From assembly GCA_012514535.1 (NCBI GenBank), contig JAAZAA010000088.1:1-39724 (forward strand): a stretch of 39,724 nt of DNA, given 5' to 3'. The notes beneath the pieces were generated by a model. The model made no database searches. It worked only from the letters and a program-made list of their open reading frames with translations, and was not told the origin of the DNA. Every line of letters begins with the position of its first letter. Within the stretch, counting starts at the first letter, position 1. The stretch comes from Myxococcales bacterium (lineage in GTDB: Bacteria; Myxococcota_A; Polyangia; Polyangiales; Polyangiaceae). The position numbers and the translations under genes were made by a program. Below, in pieces: positions 14,464 to 23,533 of the stretch.

Positions 14464-15912
14464 TCAGATGGTTTCGAAGTAACGACGAAGCTCCCAGTCG
14501 GTGACCGCCCGCCGGTAGCACTCCCACTCCCAGCGACGGGTCATCGTGAAATGCTCGACGAACTCGGCGCCGAACAGCTCCCGCGCAGCGCGGCTCCCCG
14601 CGAACAGCTCCGTGGCCTCGTTCAGCGTCCGCGGCAGCGTGGGCCCTCCGACGCCGGGCTCGCCCCGCACGGCCGCGGCGGGCTCGAGCTCGTGCTCGAT
14701 GCCCCACAGGCCCGCGCCGAGGGTGGCGGCGATCCCGAGGTACGGGTTGACGTCCGCTGCGCCCTGGCGGTGCTCTACCCGCAAGGCGTCGGGCTCGTCG
14801 GGCCCGATGATGCGCAGCGCGCAGGTCCGGTTCTCGACGCCCCAGCACGGGACGAGCGGCGCCCAGAGCCCGGGCACGTAGCGCTTGTAGCTGTTCACCG
14901 TCGGCGACACCATCGCCGTGAGCTCCCGCATGAGCGCGAGCTGCCCACCGATGAAATGGCGCATGAGCGCGCTCATGCCGTGTTCGGCGCGCGGGTCGTG
15001 AAAGGCACTCTTGGAGCCTCGCCAGAGGCTCTGATGGATGTGCCCGCTGCAGCCCGGCAGGTTCGCGTTCCACTTGGCCATGAACGTCGCCGTCAACCCA
15101 TGACGGTGAGCGATTTGTTTGACCGTCGTCTTGAACAGAGCTGCGTCGTCGGCGGCCCGGAGGGGGTCGGTGACCGCCAGGGCAGCTTCGTACACCCCAG
15201 GCCCCGTCTCCGTGTGTAGGCCCTCGACGGCGATGCCCGCGGCGGCCAAGGTGTCCTGCAGATCTGCCATCAGCTCCGCATCCTGCCCCGTGCGCAGCCA
15301 GCTGTACCCGAACATTCCCGGATCGAGGGGCTCGAGGTTCGTGAAGTTCTTGCTCACCAAGGACTCACGCGTCTCTCGAAAGACGAAGAACTCGAACTCG
15401 AGGGCGACCTTGGCTCCGAGCCCGAGAGACTCGAGGCGCGCGAGGACGTGTCGCAGCAGACTCCGCGGGCACGCCGGATGCCGCTGCCCGCTCGAATCCA
15501 GAAAATCCGCCAAGAACGCCGCCACGCCGGGCTCCCAGGGGATGCGCCGCTCCGTCGTCGGATCGATCCACGCGTGCGCGTCGGGATACCCCGTGTGCCA
15601 CCCGGTGACCTGCGCGCCATCGTACAGGACGTCGCCCACGTCCCAGCCGAAGATCACGTCACAGAAGCCAAAGCCCTTCGCCAGCGCGGACTCGAGCTTC
15701 TCGAGGGAGACGTACTTTCCCCGGAGCACGCCGTCGATGTCGAAGCTCCCGATCTTGGCGCGACGGATCCCCTCGCGCCGCAGCCTCCGAACGATGTCGC
15801 TCGCCGCGCTGCGCGCGCCGGAGCTCGAGCCCGATCCGGAGGGAGCCCGCCGCGCGCGCTTCTTCGTTGCCCCTCGAGACGACTCACCTCGACCTGCTCC
15901 CCCGCCGCGCAT
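14464..15912 (-). CDS. Glutamine-synthetase-like gamma-glutamyl-amine ligase
   Basis: 482 residues. After a 35-residue basic Ser/Gly-rich leader, the protein is a full GS-fold ligase. Metal and substrate motifs are EFEFF (172-176), ETGPGVYEAAL (235-245), the SGHIHQSL histidine loop (289-296), NSYKRYVPG and ENRTCALRI. The pattern is that of gamma-glutamylpolyamine/ethanolamide synthetases (PuuA, GlnA3/GlnA4, IpuC types) rather than of ammonia-fixing GlnA, so it probably joins glutamate to an amine using ATP. GGGAGG lies seven bases upstream of the ATG, supporting this start despite the odd leader. It is followed by an iron-type alcohol dehydrogenase, which fits a pathway that glutamylates an amino alcohol and then oxidises it. 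The substrate is not determinable from sequence. Confidence 0.9.
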   Translation of the reverse strand: MRGGGAGRGESSRGATKKRARRAPSGSGSSSGARSAASDIVRRLRREGIRRAKIGSFDIDGVLRGKYVSLEKLESALAKGFGFCDVIFGWDVGDVLYDGAQVTGWHTGYPDAHAWIDPTTERRIPWEPGVAAFLADFLDSSGQRHPACPRSLLRHVLARLESLGLGAKVALEFEFFVFRETRESLVSKNFTNLEPLDPGMFGYSWLRTGQDAELMADLQDTLAAAGIAVEGLHTETGPGVYEAALAVTDPLRAADDAALFKTTVKQIAHRHGLTATFMAKWNANLPGCSGHIHQSLWRGSKSAFHDPRAEHGMSALMRHFIGGQLALMRELTAMVSPTVNSYKRYVPGLWAPLVPCWGVENRTCALRIIGPDEPDALRVEHRQGAADVNPYLGIAATLGAGLWGIEHELEPAAAVRGEPGVGGPTLPRTLNEATELFAGSRAARELFGAEFVEHFTMTRRWEWECYRRAVTDWELRRYFETI

Positions 15913-16047
15913 CGACCAGCCTCCCGGGCCTCGCTCCGCGAGAGACCCCCCAAACTTCTAGGATGACACATCCCCGCGTCGCCGGGGGCAGAAACGGTCC
16001 CGGGCGCCGTCAGCCAAAGTGCTCGGGCCCTGGAGCGAGCACCGTCC

Positions 16048-18285
16048 TCACTCGGAGCGCCCGAGCACCGACGCGGCGGCCAGAACGACCGCCACCCCGA
16101 ACAACCCCAGGCTGATCCAGAGGGCGGGGAGCGGCCCCCAGGAGAGGCTCTCTCCCCCACTCGCAGCCGCGTGGGCCTGGTTGCGGGCCGCGATGAGGAC
16201 GGCGCCCACGAGCAGCACCCCCGCCCCCGTGAGGCGTCCCCAGTCGACGGTCGAACGGCGCGTCGACGCGGGGGGGCGGGATGTCGGCCGCTGCGAGGGG
16301 GCCCGCAGCGAGGGAGCTGGCTGCGAGGGGAACTGGGATCCAGAGGCCGGCGGGGGAAGGCGCGAAGGAGAGGGCCCCGGCGACGGGGCGAGGGACGGAC
16401 GAGAGGACCTCTGGTTGGCTCCCGGAGGCGCCAGGGATGCGACCCTGCGGTCGTCTCCGTTTGCACCCTCGCCTCCGTCGAGGGGCTCCAAGAGCACGTT
16501 CCCCGGCCGAGCAGAGGGCGAGCCCGGGGGCAGCGTCGAGCGCCTCGGTGGCGCGCCCGTGGAGATGGCCACAGAGGCATCCGGGGAAGCTCCCAGCGCC
16601 GAGGGGCGTCCGTGGGACGCGAGCTCGCCTGGGGAGGGCCCGGGCGCATGGAGCGGCGGGCGGAACGAAGGGTGGACCGACGTCCGCGGCGGCGGAGGGG
16701 CGGAGGGATGAATCGACGGGTGGGAGGACGCGCGCGGCGGAGCGGACGGACTCGGGCGCCGATCGGGCCGCGGCGCCGGGGGCGCGGTCGACTCCAGGAG
16801 AGACTCCAGGGGCAGGTCGTCGAGCTCTCCCGGGGCCGAACCGACGGCGGCAACCCCGGAACGCTTCAAGTCGCCGGGCAGCGGCGGCGCCCCGGGGATA
16901 TCCAGCGGGGGCACGACGGGCATGTTCCCGGAGGACGGCGCCGCGCCGAGAACCGGGGGCAACTCCGAGCGGGAGGGCGGCTCGAACTCGAGGGCGTCGA
17001 GGGCGGGCGGAGGTTGCCACCGGCGCCTCCGGGAGCCGAGGGGGGCCCGCGGTGGGGGCGGAGGCTGGCTCTCCCGGAGGGCATCCCAATCCACCGCCAG
17101 GTTCGAGGGGCCTGGGGGCGGGAGCCCCGTGAGCCGCGGCGCGGCGCCGACGGTCTCGTCCGCGCGTCCTTCCACACCGTACCCGTCCACGCCGCGTCCT
17201 TCGTGTTTTTCGGCGCGGGGATCCTCGCGGCGCGACCACCTCGGGTTTCCATTCGAATCGAGGTCCAGCGCCTCGAGGAGCTGGTCCCAGAAGCTCCGGA
17301 CCGTGACGAAGCGCGTCCTCGGATCGAGCGCCAGGGCTCGCTCGAAGATCGCCTCCACGTCGTCGGAGACGCGCACGCCGCGCGTCCGCGGGGTCGGCCG
17401 CTGCGCGGGGTCGAGGATGGCCCGGCGCAACGCAGGGGGCTCCCCGTCGAAGACGCGCCCCCCGCGGATCGCCTCCACCAGAGTGAGCGCCAGACCCCAC
17501 ACGTCCGTCCACGTGCCCGTCGCCCCATACCTGTCCGGCGCCCACTGCTCGGGGGCCGCATAGGCGGGAGAGACGCCGCCGGCGAGAGCCTCGCCCCCAA
17601 CGGGGGCCCTGCGAGCGCTTCCCATCGAGCCGCGGACGCCGAGGCCGAGGATCTTGACGACCTGCTCCCCCCCGATGAAGGCGACGAAGAGCTTCTTTGG
17701 CTCGAGCCCGCGATGAATCAGCGGCGATGTGCCCGGTGGCACGGAGAGCGCGTGGGCTTGCTCCAGGGCTCGAGCCACCGGCGTGAGCATCCGCACCAGC
17801 TTGCGCAGGCCGATCGGCGGGCGTCCCTGAGCGACCCGCTGGGCGACGATGACGTCGAGGGTCCACCCCTCGAGCCACTCGAGCACGATGAGGGGGACGA
17901 GCTGTGCTCCGCCTAATCCAGGGCCTGATCCAGGGCCTGATCCAGGGCCCGATCCAGCGCCTGATCCAGCGCTCCGGCCTCCACTGGATCCACCGCTCTG
18001 TCCACCGCTCTGGACGACGTCGACGTGCAGCGGACGCGCGATGGCGGGGCTCACGGCGGCGAGGCGAAACGACGGCTCCGTCTCCCTGCGGAGCTGCTCC
18101 AAGAGGCGCGCACCGTCGACCGAGGGCTCCGCGGGGACCTTCAGGCACTTGAGGGCCACCCGCACCCGGAAGCCGCGGTGCTCCGCCCGATACACGACGC
18201 TGAAGGCGCTCTCGGCGATCACCTCCTCGACCAGGTAGGTGCCGGCGACGACTTTACCCAGGATGCCGAAGCGATCTTCCACCAT
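16048..18285 (-). CDS. Ser/Thr kinase-like receptor lacking catalytic aspartates (pseudokinase)
   Basis: A 745-residue Hanks-type kinase fold with a long disordered middle and two C-terminal membrane helices (about 680-700 and 718-738). The VALKCLK lysine (Lys46) and AAPEQW (243-248) are kept. The catalytic loop reads HRGLEPKKL (191-199) where HRDLKPxN is expected, the DFG position reads GLG (214-216), and the Gly-rich loop is IAESAFSVV. With both catalytic aspartates gone, phosphotransfer is unlikely; binding or scaffolding is the expected role. Residues 92-127 are a Gly/Ser/Pro insert in the N-lobe made by a 12-bp DNA repeat. Residues about 330-670 are Pro/Ser-rich. The start at 18285 gives the normal kinase N terminus; the frame is open upstream, but that would overlap the divergent EI24 gene. 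Confidence 0.85.
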   Translation of the reverse strand: MVEDRFGILGKVVAGTYLVEEVIAESAFSVVYRAEHRGFRVRVALKCLKVPAEPSVDGARLLEQLRRETEPSFRLAAVSPAIARPLHVDVVQSGGQSGGSSGGRSAGSGAGSGPGSGPGSGPGLGGAQLVPLIVLEWLEGWTLDVIVAQRVAQGRPPIGLRKLVRMLTPVARALEQAHALSVPPGTSPLIHRGLEPKKLFVAFIGGEQVVKILGLGVRGSMGSARRAPVGGEALAGGVSPAYAAPEQWAPDRYGATGTWTDVWGLALTLVEAIRGGRVFDGEPPALRRAILDPAQRPTPRTRGVRVSDDVEAIFERALALDPRTRFVTVRSFWDQLLEALDLDSNGNPRWSRREDPRAEKHEGRGVDGYGVEGRADETVGAAPRLTGLPPPGPSNLAVDWDALRESQPPPPPRAPLGSRRRRWQPPPALDALEFEPPSRSELPPVLGAAPSSGNMPVVPPLDIPGAPPLPGDLKRSGVAAVGSAPGELDDLPLESLLESTAPPAPRPDRRPSPSAPPRASSHPSIHPSAPPPPRTSVHPSFRPPLHAPGPSPGELASHGRPSALGASPDASVAISTGAPPRRSTLPPGSPSARPGNVLLEPLDGGEGANGDDRRVASLAPPGANQRSSRPSLAPSPGPSPSRLPPPASGSQFPSQPAPSLRAPSQRPTSRPPASTRRSTVDWGRLTGAGVLLVGAVLIAARNQAHAAASGGESLSWGPLPALWISLGLFGVAVVLAAASVLGRSE
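17912..17971. repeat. Five 12-bp units inside the pseudokinase gene
   Basis: The unit cctgatccaggg occurs five times with few changes. It encodes the repeating Gly-Ser-Gly-Pro part of the N-lobe insert. In-frame length (four codons per unit) means copy-number change would lengthen or shorten the linker without a frameshift. Confidence 0.9.
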
Positions 18286-18400
18286 GCGCGACCCATCCAA
18301 GTCGACGACACCGCGCGGCTCCGTCGAGCTTGCTCCACGGGACGCTATCGCCGCCGCCGCCTCGGGGCTAGAAGAAGCGGTCGGGAGAATCGGCGACTCA

Positions 18401-19219
18401 ATGCTCTGGGGCCTGCTCAGCGTCATCCGCGGCGCGGCGTATCTCGTCCGCACCCCCGCCACCTGGCCCCGCGCCGCGGTGCCCGTCCTGGTGTTCTTCG
18501 TCCTGTTCGTGGGCGGCCTCGCCCTGTCGATCGGTCTGCTCCGGCCGGGGGTGCTGGCCTGGCTCGGCGCCAGTACGGACGCCCCCCTCTCCGACTGGCG
18601 GACCCTCGGCAGCGAGGCGCTCGCCTGGCTCGCCACCCTGGCTGCCGGAGCCCTCGGCGCGATCGTCGCGCTCCTGCTCGCCCCGCCCCTCTCCGCGCCC
18701 GCCCTCGAGGGCATCGTCGCCCTGCGGGAGCGCAGCCTGAACGTGCCCGAGCGCGGCCCCAGCAGCTTCTGGCAGGAGCTCCTCTGCGGCCTGCGGGCAC
18801 AGCTCTTCGGCGGGCTGGTCCTCGGCCCCCTCCTGCTTCTGACTTGGCTCGGAGGACTCGTCGTCCCCGCCGCAGCGCCGGTGCTCGTCCCCCTGTCGTT
18901 ACTCGGCACCGCCTTCGGCGTCGCGTGGGGGCTGCTGGACTATCCCTTGACCCTCCGCGGAGTCGGCGCTCGGGAGCGCCTTCTGTTCCTGCGGCGGCAC
19001 GCGCGCGTGTGCCTCGGGTTCGGGGCAGGCTTCGCGCTCGTGTTCTGGGTGCCCTGTCTGTCTCTGCTCTTGCTCCCGGTGGGTGTGATCGGCGCGACGG
19101 AGGTCGTCTGGCACCTCGCCGCCCTGGACCCGGAGGCCCCCCCAAACCTCCGGGGGAACTCCACGGCGAGCTCCGCGGGGAGCGACGACGCCTCGACGAA
19201 CCGCGCGGAGATGAGCTGA
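18401..19219 (+). CDS. EI24/CysZ-family membrane protein
   Basis: 272 residues with about four to six hydrophobic segments in the EI24 (PF07264) pattern. The N terminus is MLWGLLSVIRGAAYLVR, followed by a long helix, then a paired hydrophobic region containing LLLAPPLSAPALEGIVALRER, and a final helix pair around GLLDYPLTLRGVGARERLLFLRRH. Bacterial members include the sulphate importer CysZ; the role here is unassigned. GGGAG lies about 12 bases before the ATG. The frame is open upstream to 18239, but that part is polar and overlaps the divergent pseudokinase gene. The FxsA-family gene follows after 19 bp. Confidence 0.8.
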   Translation: MLWGLLSVIRGAAYLVRTPATWPRAAVPVLVFFVLFVGGLALSIGLLRPGVLAWLGASTDAPLSDWRTLGSEALAWLATLAAGALGAIVALLLAPPLSAPALEGIVALRERSLNVPERGPSSFWQELLCGLRAQLFGGLVLGPLLLLTWLGGLVVPAAAPVLVPLSLLGTAFGVAWGLLDYPLTLRGVGARERLLFLRRHARVCLGFGAGFALVFWVPCLSLLLLPVGVIGATEVVWHLAALDPEAPPNLRGNSTASSAGSDDASTNRAEMS

Positions 19220-19238
19220 GGCGGACCTGAAGGGGGAC

Positions 19239-19769
19239 GTGACGAGTCCGGGATCCTGCTACGCTGAACTCGTGCTGCGCTGGCTTCCGCTCGGAATCGT
19301 GCTCCTCGTCCTGACGGAGCTGTACCTGCTGCTCGCGCTGGGGCGACTCATCGGCCTCGGCCCGACGGTGGCGCTCACGGTGCTCACGGCCCTGCTCGGC
19401 GCCGCCATGGCGCGCTGGGAGGGGCTGCGCGTGTGGAGAGAGTGGATGCTCACACTCCAGCAGGGGCGCCCCCCTGCCAGGGGGCTCTTCGAGGGGGTGC
19501 TGGTGCTGGTCGGCGGGGCGCTGCTCATCCTCCCCGGGGTGCTGACGGACTTCGCGGGGCTGCTCTTGCTGTTCCCCCTCACCCGCCGAGCCATCGCTCG
19601 TCCCTTGGAGCGCGTCGTCTCGGGGCAGGTCATCCACACGAGCGTGCGCTTCATCGGGACGCCGCCCCCGGGTGCCCCGTCGATGCAGCGGCGGCACGGC
19701 CCCCACGACGTCGTGGACACGACGGGCGAGACCCTGCACGACCACAAAGGCGAGCTCCCCGGCCGCTGA
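19239..19769 (+). CDS. fxsA: FxsA-family cytoplasmic membrane protein
   Basis: 176 residues. Hydrophobic segments at about 14-32 and 36-52, then the FxsA signature region (GLFEGVLVLVGGALLILPGVLTDFAGLLLLFPLTR) over residues about 84-120, and a polar C-terminal tail. E. coli FxsA eases phage T7 exclusion by the F plasmid when overproduced; its normal role is unknown. The start is a GTG with AGGGGG two bases before it; a second GTG at 19272 (giving VLRWLPLG) is a possible alternative. It lies 19 bp after the EI24-family gene, so the two are probably co-transcribed. Confidence 0.82.
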   Translation: MTSPGSCYAELVLRWLPLGIVLLVLTELYLLLALGRLIGLGPTVALTVLTALLGAAMARWEGLRVWREWMLTLQQGRPPARGLFEGVLVLVGGALLILPGVLTDFAGLLLLFPLTRRAIARPLERVVSGQVIHTSVRFIGTPPPGAPSMQRRHGPHDVVDTTGETLHDHKGELPGR

Positions 19770-19837
19770 CGGGATCCCGATTCGAGCGACGTCCTCGCTC
19801 CGGCAACCAGCGGCCCGTTCTGGGTGGACAACCGTCC

Positions 19838-20992
19838 ATGGTCACCGCACAGAGCACGCACTTGGGCTGGACCGTCGCTTCCCTCCTGTTCGCTGCGGTC
19901 GCCTGCAGCGACGAGCAGACAGACGATCCGATCGGCGGCGGAGGGGGCGGCGGGGGTGACGTCGAGGCCTCCGGGGGCAGCGGGGGCGATCTTCCTGGCT
20001 CGACCGGGGGCAGCGGAGCACAGGGGACGGGGGGTAGCTCCGTCGTCTGGCCTTCGAACCCGGAGAACTCCCCGGAGATCGAGCTGTGGTACGGCGACGA
20101 GCAGATCATCGGCGGTCCAGAGCAGCCTGCTCCTCAGCGCTGGGTGAACGTGCTCGGTCGCATCACCGAGCCGACCGCGAGCAGCGCGACCTACCGGGTC
20201 AACGACGGTCCGGCGCGGTCGTTTCCCTTCGGGCCGAGCACCACACGCCTCCTCGGCCCCGGGGACTTCAACCTGGAGGTGGAACGTGCCGCCCTCCTGC
20301 CGCCCCCCGACTTCAACAGCGTCGACATCCTGGTCGAGACGGGGAGCGACGAACCGTTGTTCCGTCGTGTCTACCTGCAGGTGTACCCCCCGGTCACCGT
20401 GGCGCCCGACCTGTACGTGGACTTCTCGGCTCTCCCGGACGTCGCCGCCCTCAACCAAGTGGCGGCGGTGGTCGACGGCCTCTGGGAGCTCACCGACGAC
20501 GGCGTCCGGACCACGGAGCTGGGCTACGATCGCCTCATCGCCCTCGGCTCCCAGGACTGGTCGAGCGACTACGAGGTCCTCGCGGAGTTCACCCTCCACT
20601 ACTGGCGCAACTGGGGAGCGGTGGGAGTCGCCGTCGGGTGGCAAGGGCACACGGGCGCGCAGGATCCGCGGGAAGACTGGCCCCTGGAGGCGTTGGGCTG
20701 GGTGCGCAAGGTCGTGCCCCAACCGGAGCTCCAGATCATGGCCTACAGCGGGGGCGTCCTCGATCGCCGCGCCTTCGAGCTCGTCGAGGGCAACACCTAC
20801 CTTCTGCGCACCAGGACCGAGCGGGGCGCGGGGAACGCGCGCTCGGCCTCGCTCCGGATCTGGCCAGCAGGCGCGGACGAACCCGCAGACTGGCTCCTCG
20901 AGACCGCGGCCCCCCTCCACGATGGCTCCGTGCTCCTCGTCGCGCACCACGCGGACGTGACCTGGCACAACGTGACCGTCACGCCCCTGTGA
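19838..20992 (+). CDS. Secreted lipoprotein of unknown function
   Basis: A 384-residue lipoprotein (lipobox AVAC, Cys23). A 35-residue Gly/Ser-rich linker (33-70) leads to an exported globular part. The centre has alternating hydrophobic/polar stretches that suggest a beta-sandwich (for example WSSDYEVLAEFTLHYW, then GAVGVAVGWQGH). It resembles a LamG/concanavalin-like fold only loosely, and no catalytic motif is seen. The C terminus ends VTWHNVTVTPL. A 68-bp gap separates it from the FxsA gene. I do not recognise a named family. Confidence 0.75.
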   Translation: MVTAQSTHLGWTVASLLFAAVACSDEQTDDPIGGGGGGGGDVEASGGSGGDLPGSTGGSGAQGTGGSSVVWPSNPENSPEIELWYGDEQIIGGPEQPAPQRWVNVLGRITEPTASSATYRVNDGPARSFPFGPSTTRLLGPGDFNLEVERAALLPPPDFNSVDILVETGSDEPLFRRVYLQVYPPVTVAPDLYVDFSALPDVAALNQVAAVVDGLWELTDDGVRTTELGYDRLIALGSQDWSSDYEVLAEFTLHYWRNWGAVGVAVGWQGHTGAQDPREDWPLEALGWVRKVVPQPELQIMAYSGGVLDRRAFELVEGNTYLLRTRTERGAGNARSASLRIWPAGADEPADWLLETAAPLHDGSVLLVAHHADVTWHNVTVTPL

Positions 20993-21256
20993 GCTCCGGG
21001 CTCCACACCGGTCGGATGCTCCCTGTGGTGTCCTCTCTGGTGCCCTCGCCCCTCGGGGCCGTCGCAGGTACGGAGCGGCTCGAGCAAGCACGCCGGCCGC
21101 TCGCGAAGCGGTTCTCGGCGATCCTCCGCTCGCGACGAACGCCTGCGGACGAAGCTCTGGGGGCGCGGGGGGCCGCAGAAGCCGGGCGCGCGCGTTTTGG
21201 CGGGGGTCTCGAAATCGATCCGAGAACCTTTTGCCGCGCCGTGCGTCGAACGGTGC
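20993..21256. other. 264-bp gap before the VWA gene
   Basis: No gene is supported. The VWA frame is open through the last 60 bp from a TTG at 21197, but the signal peptide begins at 21257. No clear terminator or promoter is seen. Confidence 0.4.
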
Positions 21257-23395
21257 ATGCGCTGGCTATCGTGGATGGGTTTCGCCGGGGTGTGCCTCGG
21301 TGTGGGATGCAACTCGGGGTGCTCGGGGAGCTCCCCCCCTCTCGGCGGCTCGCTGCCTCCAGGCGTCGTGGCGGCGACGGGAGCCGACGCCGGTAGTCGT
21401 CCCCCGGGAGCCGACGTCGCCCAGGTCACGGAGGCTCTCTCCCACGCCCCGCATCGGTTCGTCGCGCGCACGCCGGCGCCCCGTCACCGCCCCCCGCCAC
21501 CCCCGCCGCCCCACGTCCACACGCTGCCCGCGTTCGTGGACGGCTCGGCGCGCTGCCTCCCCGTCGCCGTCAGCCCTTCCCCTCGCCCGCGGCCGCTCCC
21601 ACCGCCCCGTTGGCCCGCGGGGAGCCAGGACGCCGCGGCCCCGAAACCCAGCAAGGGCGCTTCTCGATCGGGGCTCGGAGCGTCTGGCGCTCCCCGTCCC
21701 TCGACGCCGCGGGAGGCGGCAGGGAGCGTCCATGAGGAGAGCTCCCTTCAGGCTCGGAAAGAGCGCGCGGAGGGCAAACCCACGGCAAACGTGCCCCCAG
21801 CTCCAGCGGCTGGTTACGGCGACGCGTCCCGCGCGCCCCTGCTCCCTCCGGACGCGCCGGATGCGTCGCCGCTCAGCGTGCCCTCCGCCGAGTGGGGAGC
21901 GTCCATCTATCTGTCCAATGATGACTCGATGAGCCTGTCGTCGGCGCAGCGGGTGATCTGGGCCATCGACCACTACCAGCCCATCCCCCGCGCTCACGTC
22001 CGCCCCCACGAGCTGCTCAACTATTTCTCGTTCGAGACCGCGGAGGTCCCGACGGATCGCGACTTCTCCGTCGTCGCCAACATCGAGCCCCGCGGGGACG
22101 AGAGCGGTCTGTATTCCCTGGCCTTGGCCATCCAGGGGCGGCCGCTGACCACCGACACGCGCCGCAACGCCAACCTCGCCTTCGTGATCGATCGCTCCGG
22201 TTCGATGGCCGCGGAGGGGCGCATGGAGTACGTCAAGCGCGGCTTGCTCCGCTCGCTCGCCGAGCTCAAGCACGGTGACATCGTCCACCTGGTGCTCTTC
22301 GACGGCGCGGCGTGCACGGCCGCCAAGAACTTCGTCGTCGGGCGCGACTCCCACCAGCGCCTCGCGGACATCATCCGCCGCATCGAGCCGCGGGGCTCCA
22401 CGAACCTGAACGACGGCCTCTCCCAGGGCTACGCGGCGGCCGACGCAGCCTACCAGCCCACCTACACGAACCGCGTCGTGCTCGCCACGGACGCCTTGAC
22501 GAACACCGGCGTCACCGATCAGGGGCTGATCTCCATCGTCGCGAAGCACTTCGACGCCCGGCGCATCCGTCTGAGCGGCGTGGGGGTCGGCAGCGAGTTC
22601 AACGACGCGCTCCTCGACGAGCTGACGGAGCGCGGCAAGGGGGCCTACGTCTTCCTCGGCAGCGACGCGGAGGTCGACGCCGTGTTCGGCAGCCGCTTCG
22701 TGTCCCTCATCGAGACCACCGCCAACGACGTCCATTTCCGCCTGCACCTGCCGCCCTCCCTCGCCATGAGCGTCTTCTACGGAGAAGAGGCCTCCACGGA
22801 GAAGGCGCGGGTGCAAGCGATCCACTATTTCGCCAACACCGCGCAGCTCTTCCTGAGCGATCTGAAGACCCGTCACGGCGCCCTCTCGACTCAGGACGAC
22901 ATCATGCTCACCATCGAGTACGAGGATCCCGAGAGCCTGGAGAAGCGCGCCGAGGAGTACGCCTTCAACCTCGGCTCGATCCTGGGAGAGTCGAGGAACG
23001 TGCGCAAAGCACGGCTCGTGGATCGCTTCATCCGTTCGGTGCAGGCCCTCGCCGACCGCCCCCTGCCGCCGCGCTACGCCTATCGACCCGCGTCCTGGTA
23101 CGACGACGGAGCGTGGGGGACGTGTGAGTCCGTGCGCGGCGAGCTCGCGACGCTCGCCCACGGACTCTCTCAGGACCCGGAGGTGCTCCGCGTCCAGGGC
23201 CTCTGGGACAAGTTCTGCGGCCGCTACGTCACGCCCGTCGAGCCTCCCCCCACGCGTCCCTCGCCTCCGGTCCGTCCCGTCCCCCGCCCTGTGCCGCCGC
23301 CCTTCACTCCCACCCCGGACGTCCCGCCGCCACCCCATCAGCGGAACAACGACTACGCGCCGCCGCCCGCGGGCTGGCCCAGCGCCCAACGATGA
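21257..23395 (+). CDS. von Willebrand factor A domain lipoprotein (YfbK-like)
   Basis: A 712-residue lipoprotein (lipobox GVGC, Cys18). A Pro/Ser/Ala-rich extended region runs to about 215. A VWA_N-type segment follows (ending around HVRPHELLNYFSFETAEVP), then a VWA domain from about 305. Its MIDAS metal site is intact: DRSGS (Asp312, Ser314, Ser316), the threonine in GSTNL and ATDA. A C-terminal DUF3520-like region follows, and the tail (about 660-712) is Pro-rich. The architecture matches E. coli YfbK and many myxobacterial paralogues; ligand binding via divalent metal at the cell surface is the expected activity. No strong ribosome site is visible before the ATG. Confidence 0.9.
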   Translation: MRWLSWMGFAGVCLGVGCNSGCSGSSPPLGGSLPPGVVAATGADAGSRPPGADVAQVTEALSHAPHRFVARTPAPRHRPPPPPPPHVHTLPAFVDGSARCLPVAVSPSPRPRPLPPPRWPAGSQDAAAPKPSKGASRSGLGASGAPRPSTPREAAGSVHEESSLQARKERAEGKPTANVPPAPAAGYGDASRAPLLPPDAPDASPLSVPSAEWGASIYLSNDDSMSLSSAQRVIWAIDHYQPIPRAHVRPHELLNYFSFETAEVPTDRDFSVVANIEPRGDESGLYSLALAIQGRPLTTDTRRNANLAFVIDRSGSMAAEGRMEYVKRGLLRSLAELKHGDIVHLVLFDGAACTAAKNFVVGRDSHQRLADIIRRIEPRGSTNLNDGLSQGYAAADAAYQPTYTNRVVLATDALTNTGVTDQGLISIVAKHFDARRIRLSGVGVGSEFNDALLDELTERGKGAYVFLGSDAEVDAVFGSRFVSLIETTANDVHFRLHLPPSLAMSVFYGEEASTEKARVQAIHYFANTAQLFLSDLKTRHGALSTQDDIMLTIEYEDPESLEKRAEEYAFNLGSILGESRNVRKARLVDRFIRSVQALADRPLPPRYAYRPASWYDDGAWGTCESVRGELATLAHGLSQDPEVLRVQGLWDKFCGRYVTPVEPPPTRPSPPVRPVPRPVPPPFTPTPDVPPPPHQRNNDYAPPPAGWPSAQR

Positions 23396-23466
23396 GGGGA
23401 CGTGGGCTCCTGGGGCGCAGCTCCGTCCACAGCCGTCGCTCCGGAGGCTGGAAGCGGTCCCCCTCG

Positions 23467-23513
23467 CCCCTCGCGGTGGGCCGCGCCCTCCTACGGCCCG
23501 GCGTCGCGAGGGG
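23467..23513. terminator. Nested hairpin between convergent genes
   Basis: The outer arms CCCCTCGCG (23467-23475) and CGCGAGGGG (23505-23513) enclose inner arms GGGCCG (23478-23483) and CGGCCC (23494-23499). Lying between the converging VWA and fibro-slime genes, it is suited to end both transcripts. No T-run is present. Confidence 0.5.
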
Positions 23514-23533
23514 GGCCTCGCGCGGCGCCCTCT

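Noticed and set aside
14464-15912. Possibility that this is the main ammonia-assimilating glutamine synthetase
   Set aside because: It lacks the usual GlnA N-terminal and adenylylation-loop pattern and pairs with an alcohol dehydrogenase; it better fits the amine-ligase branch.
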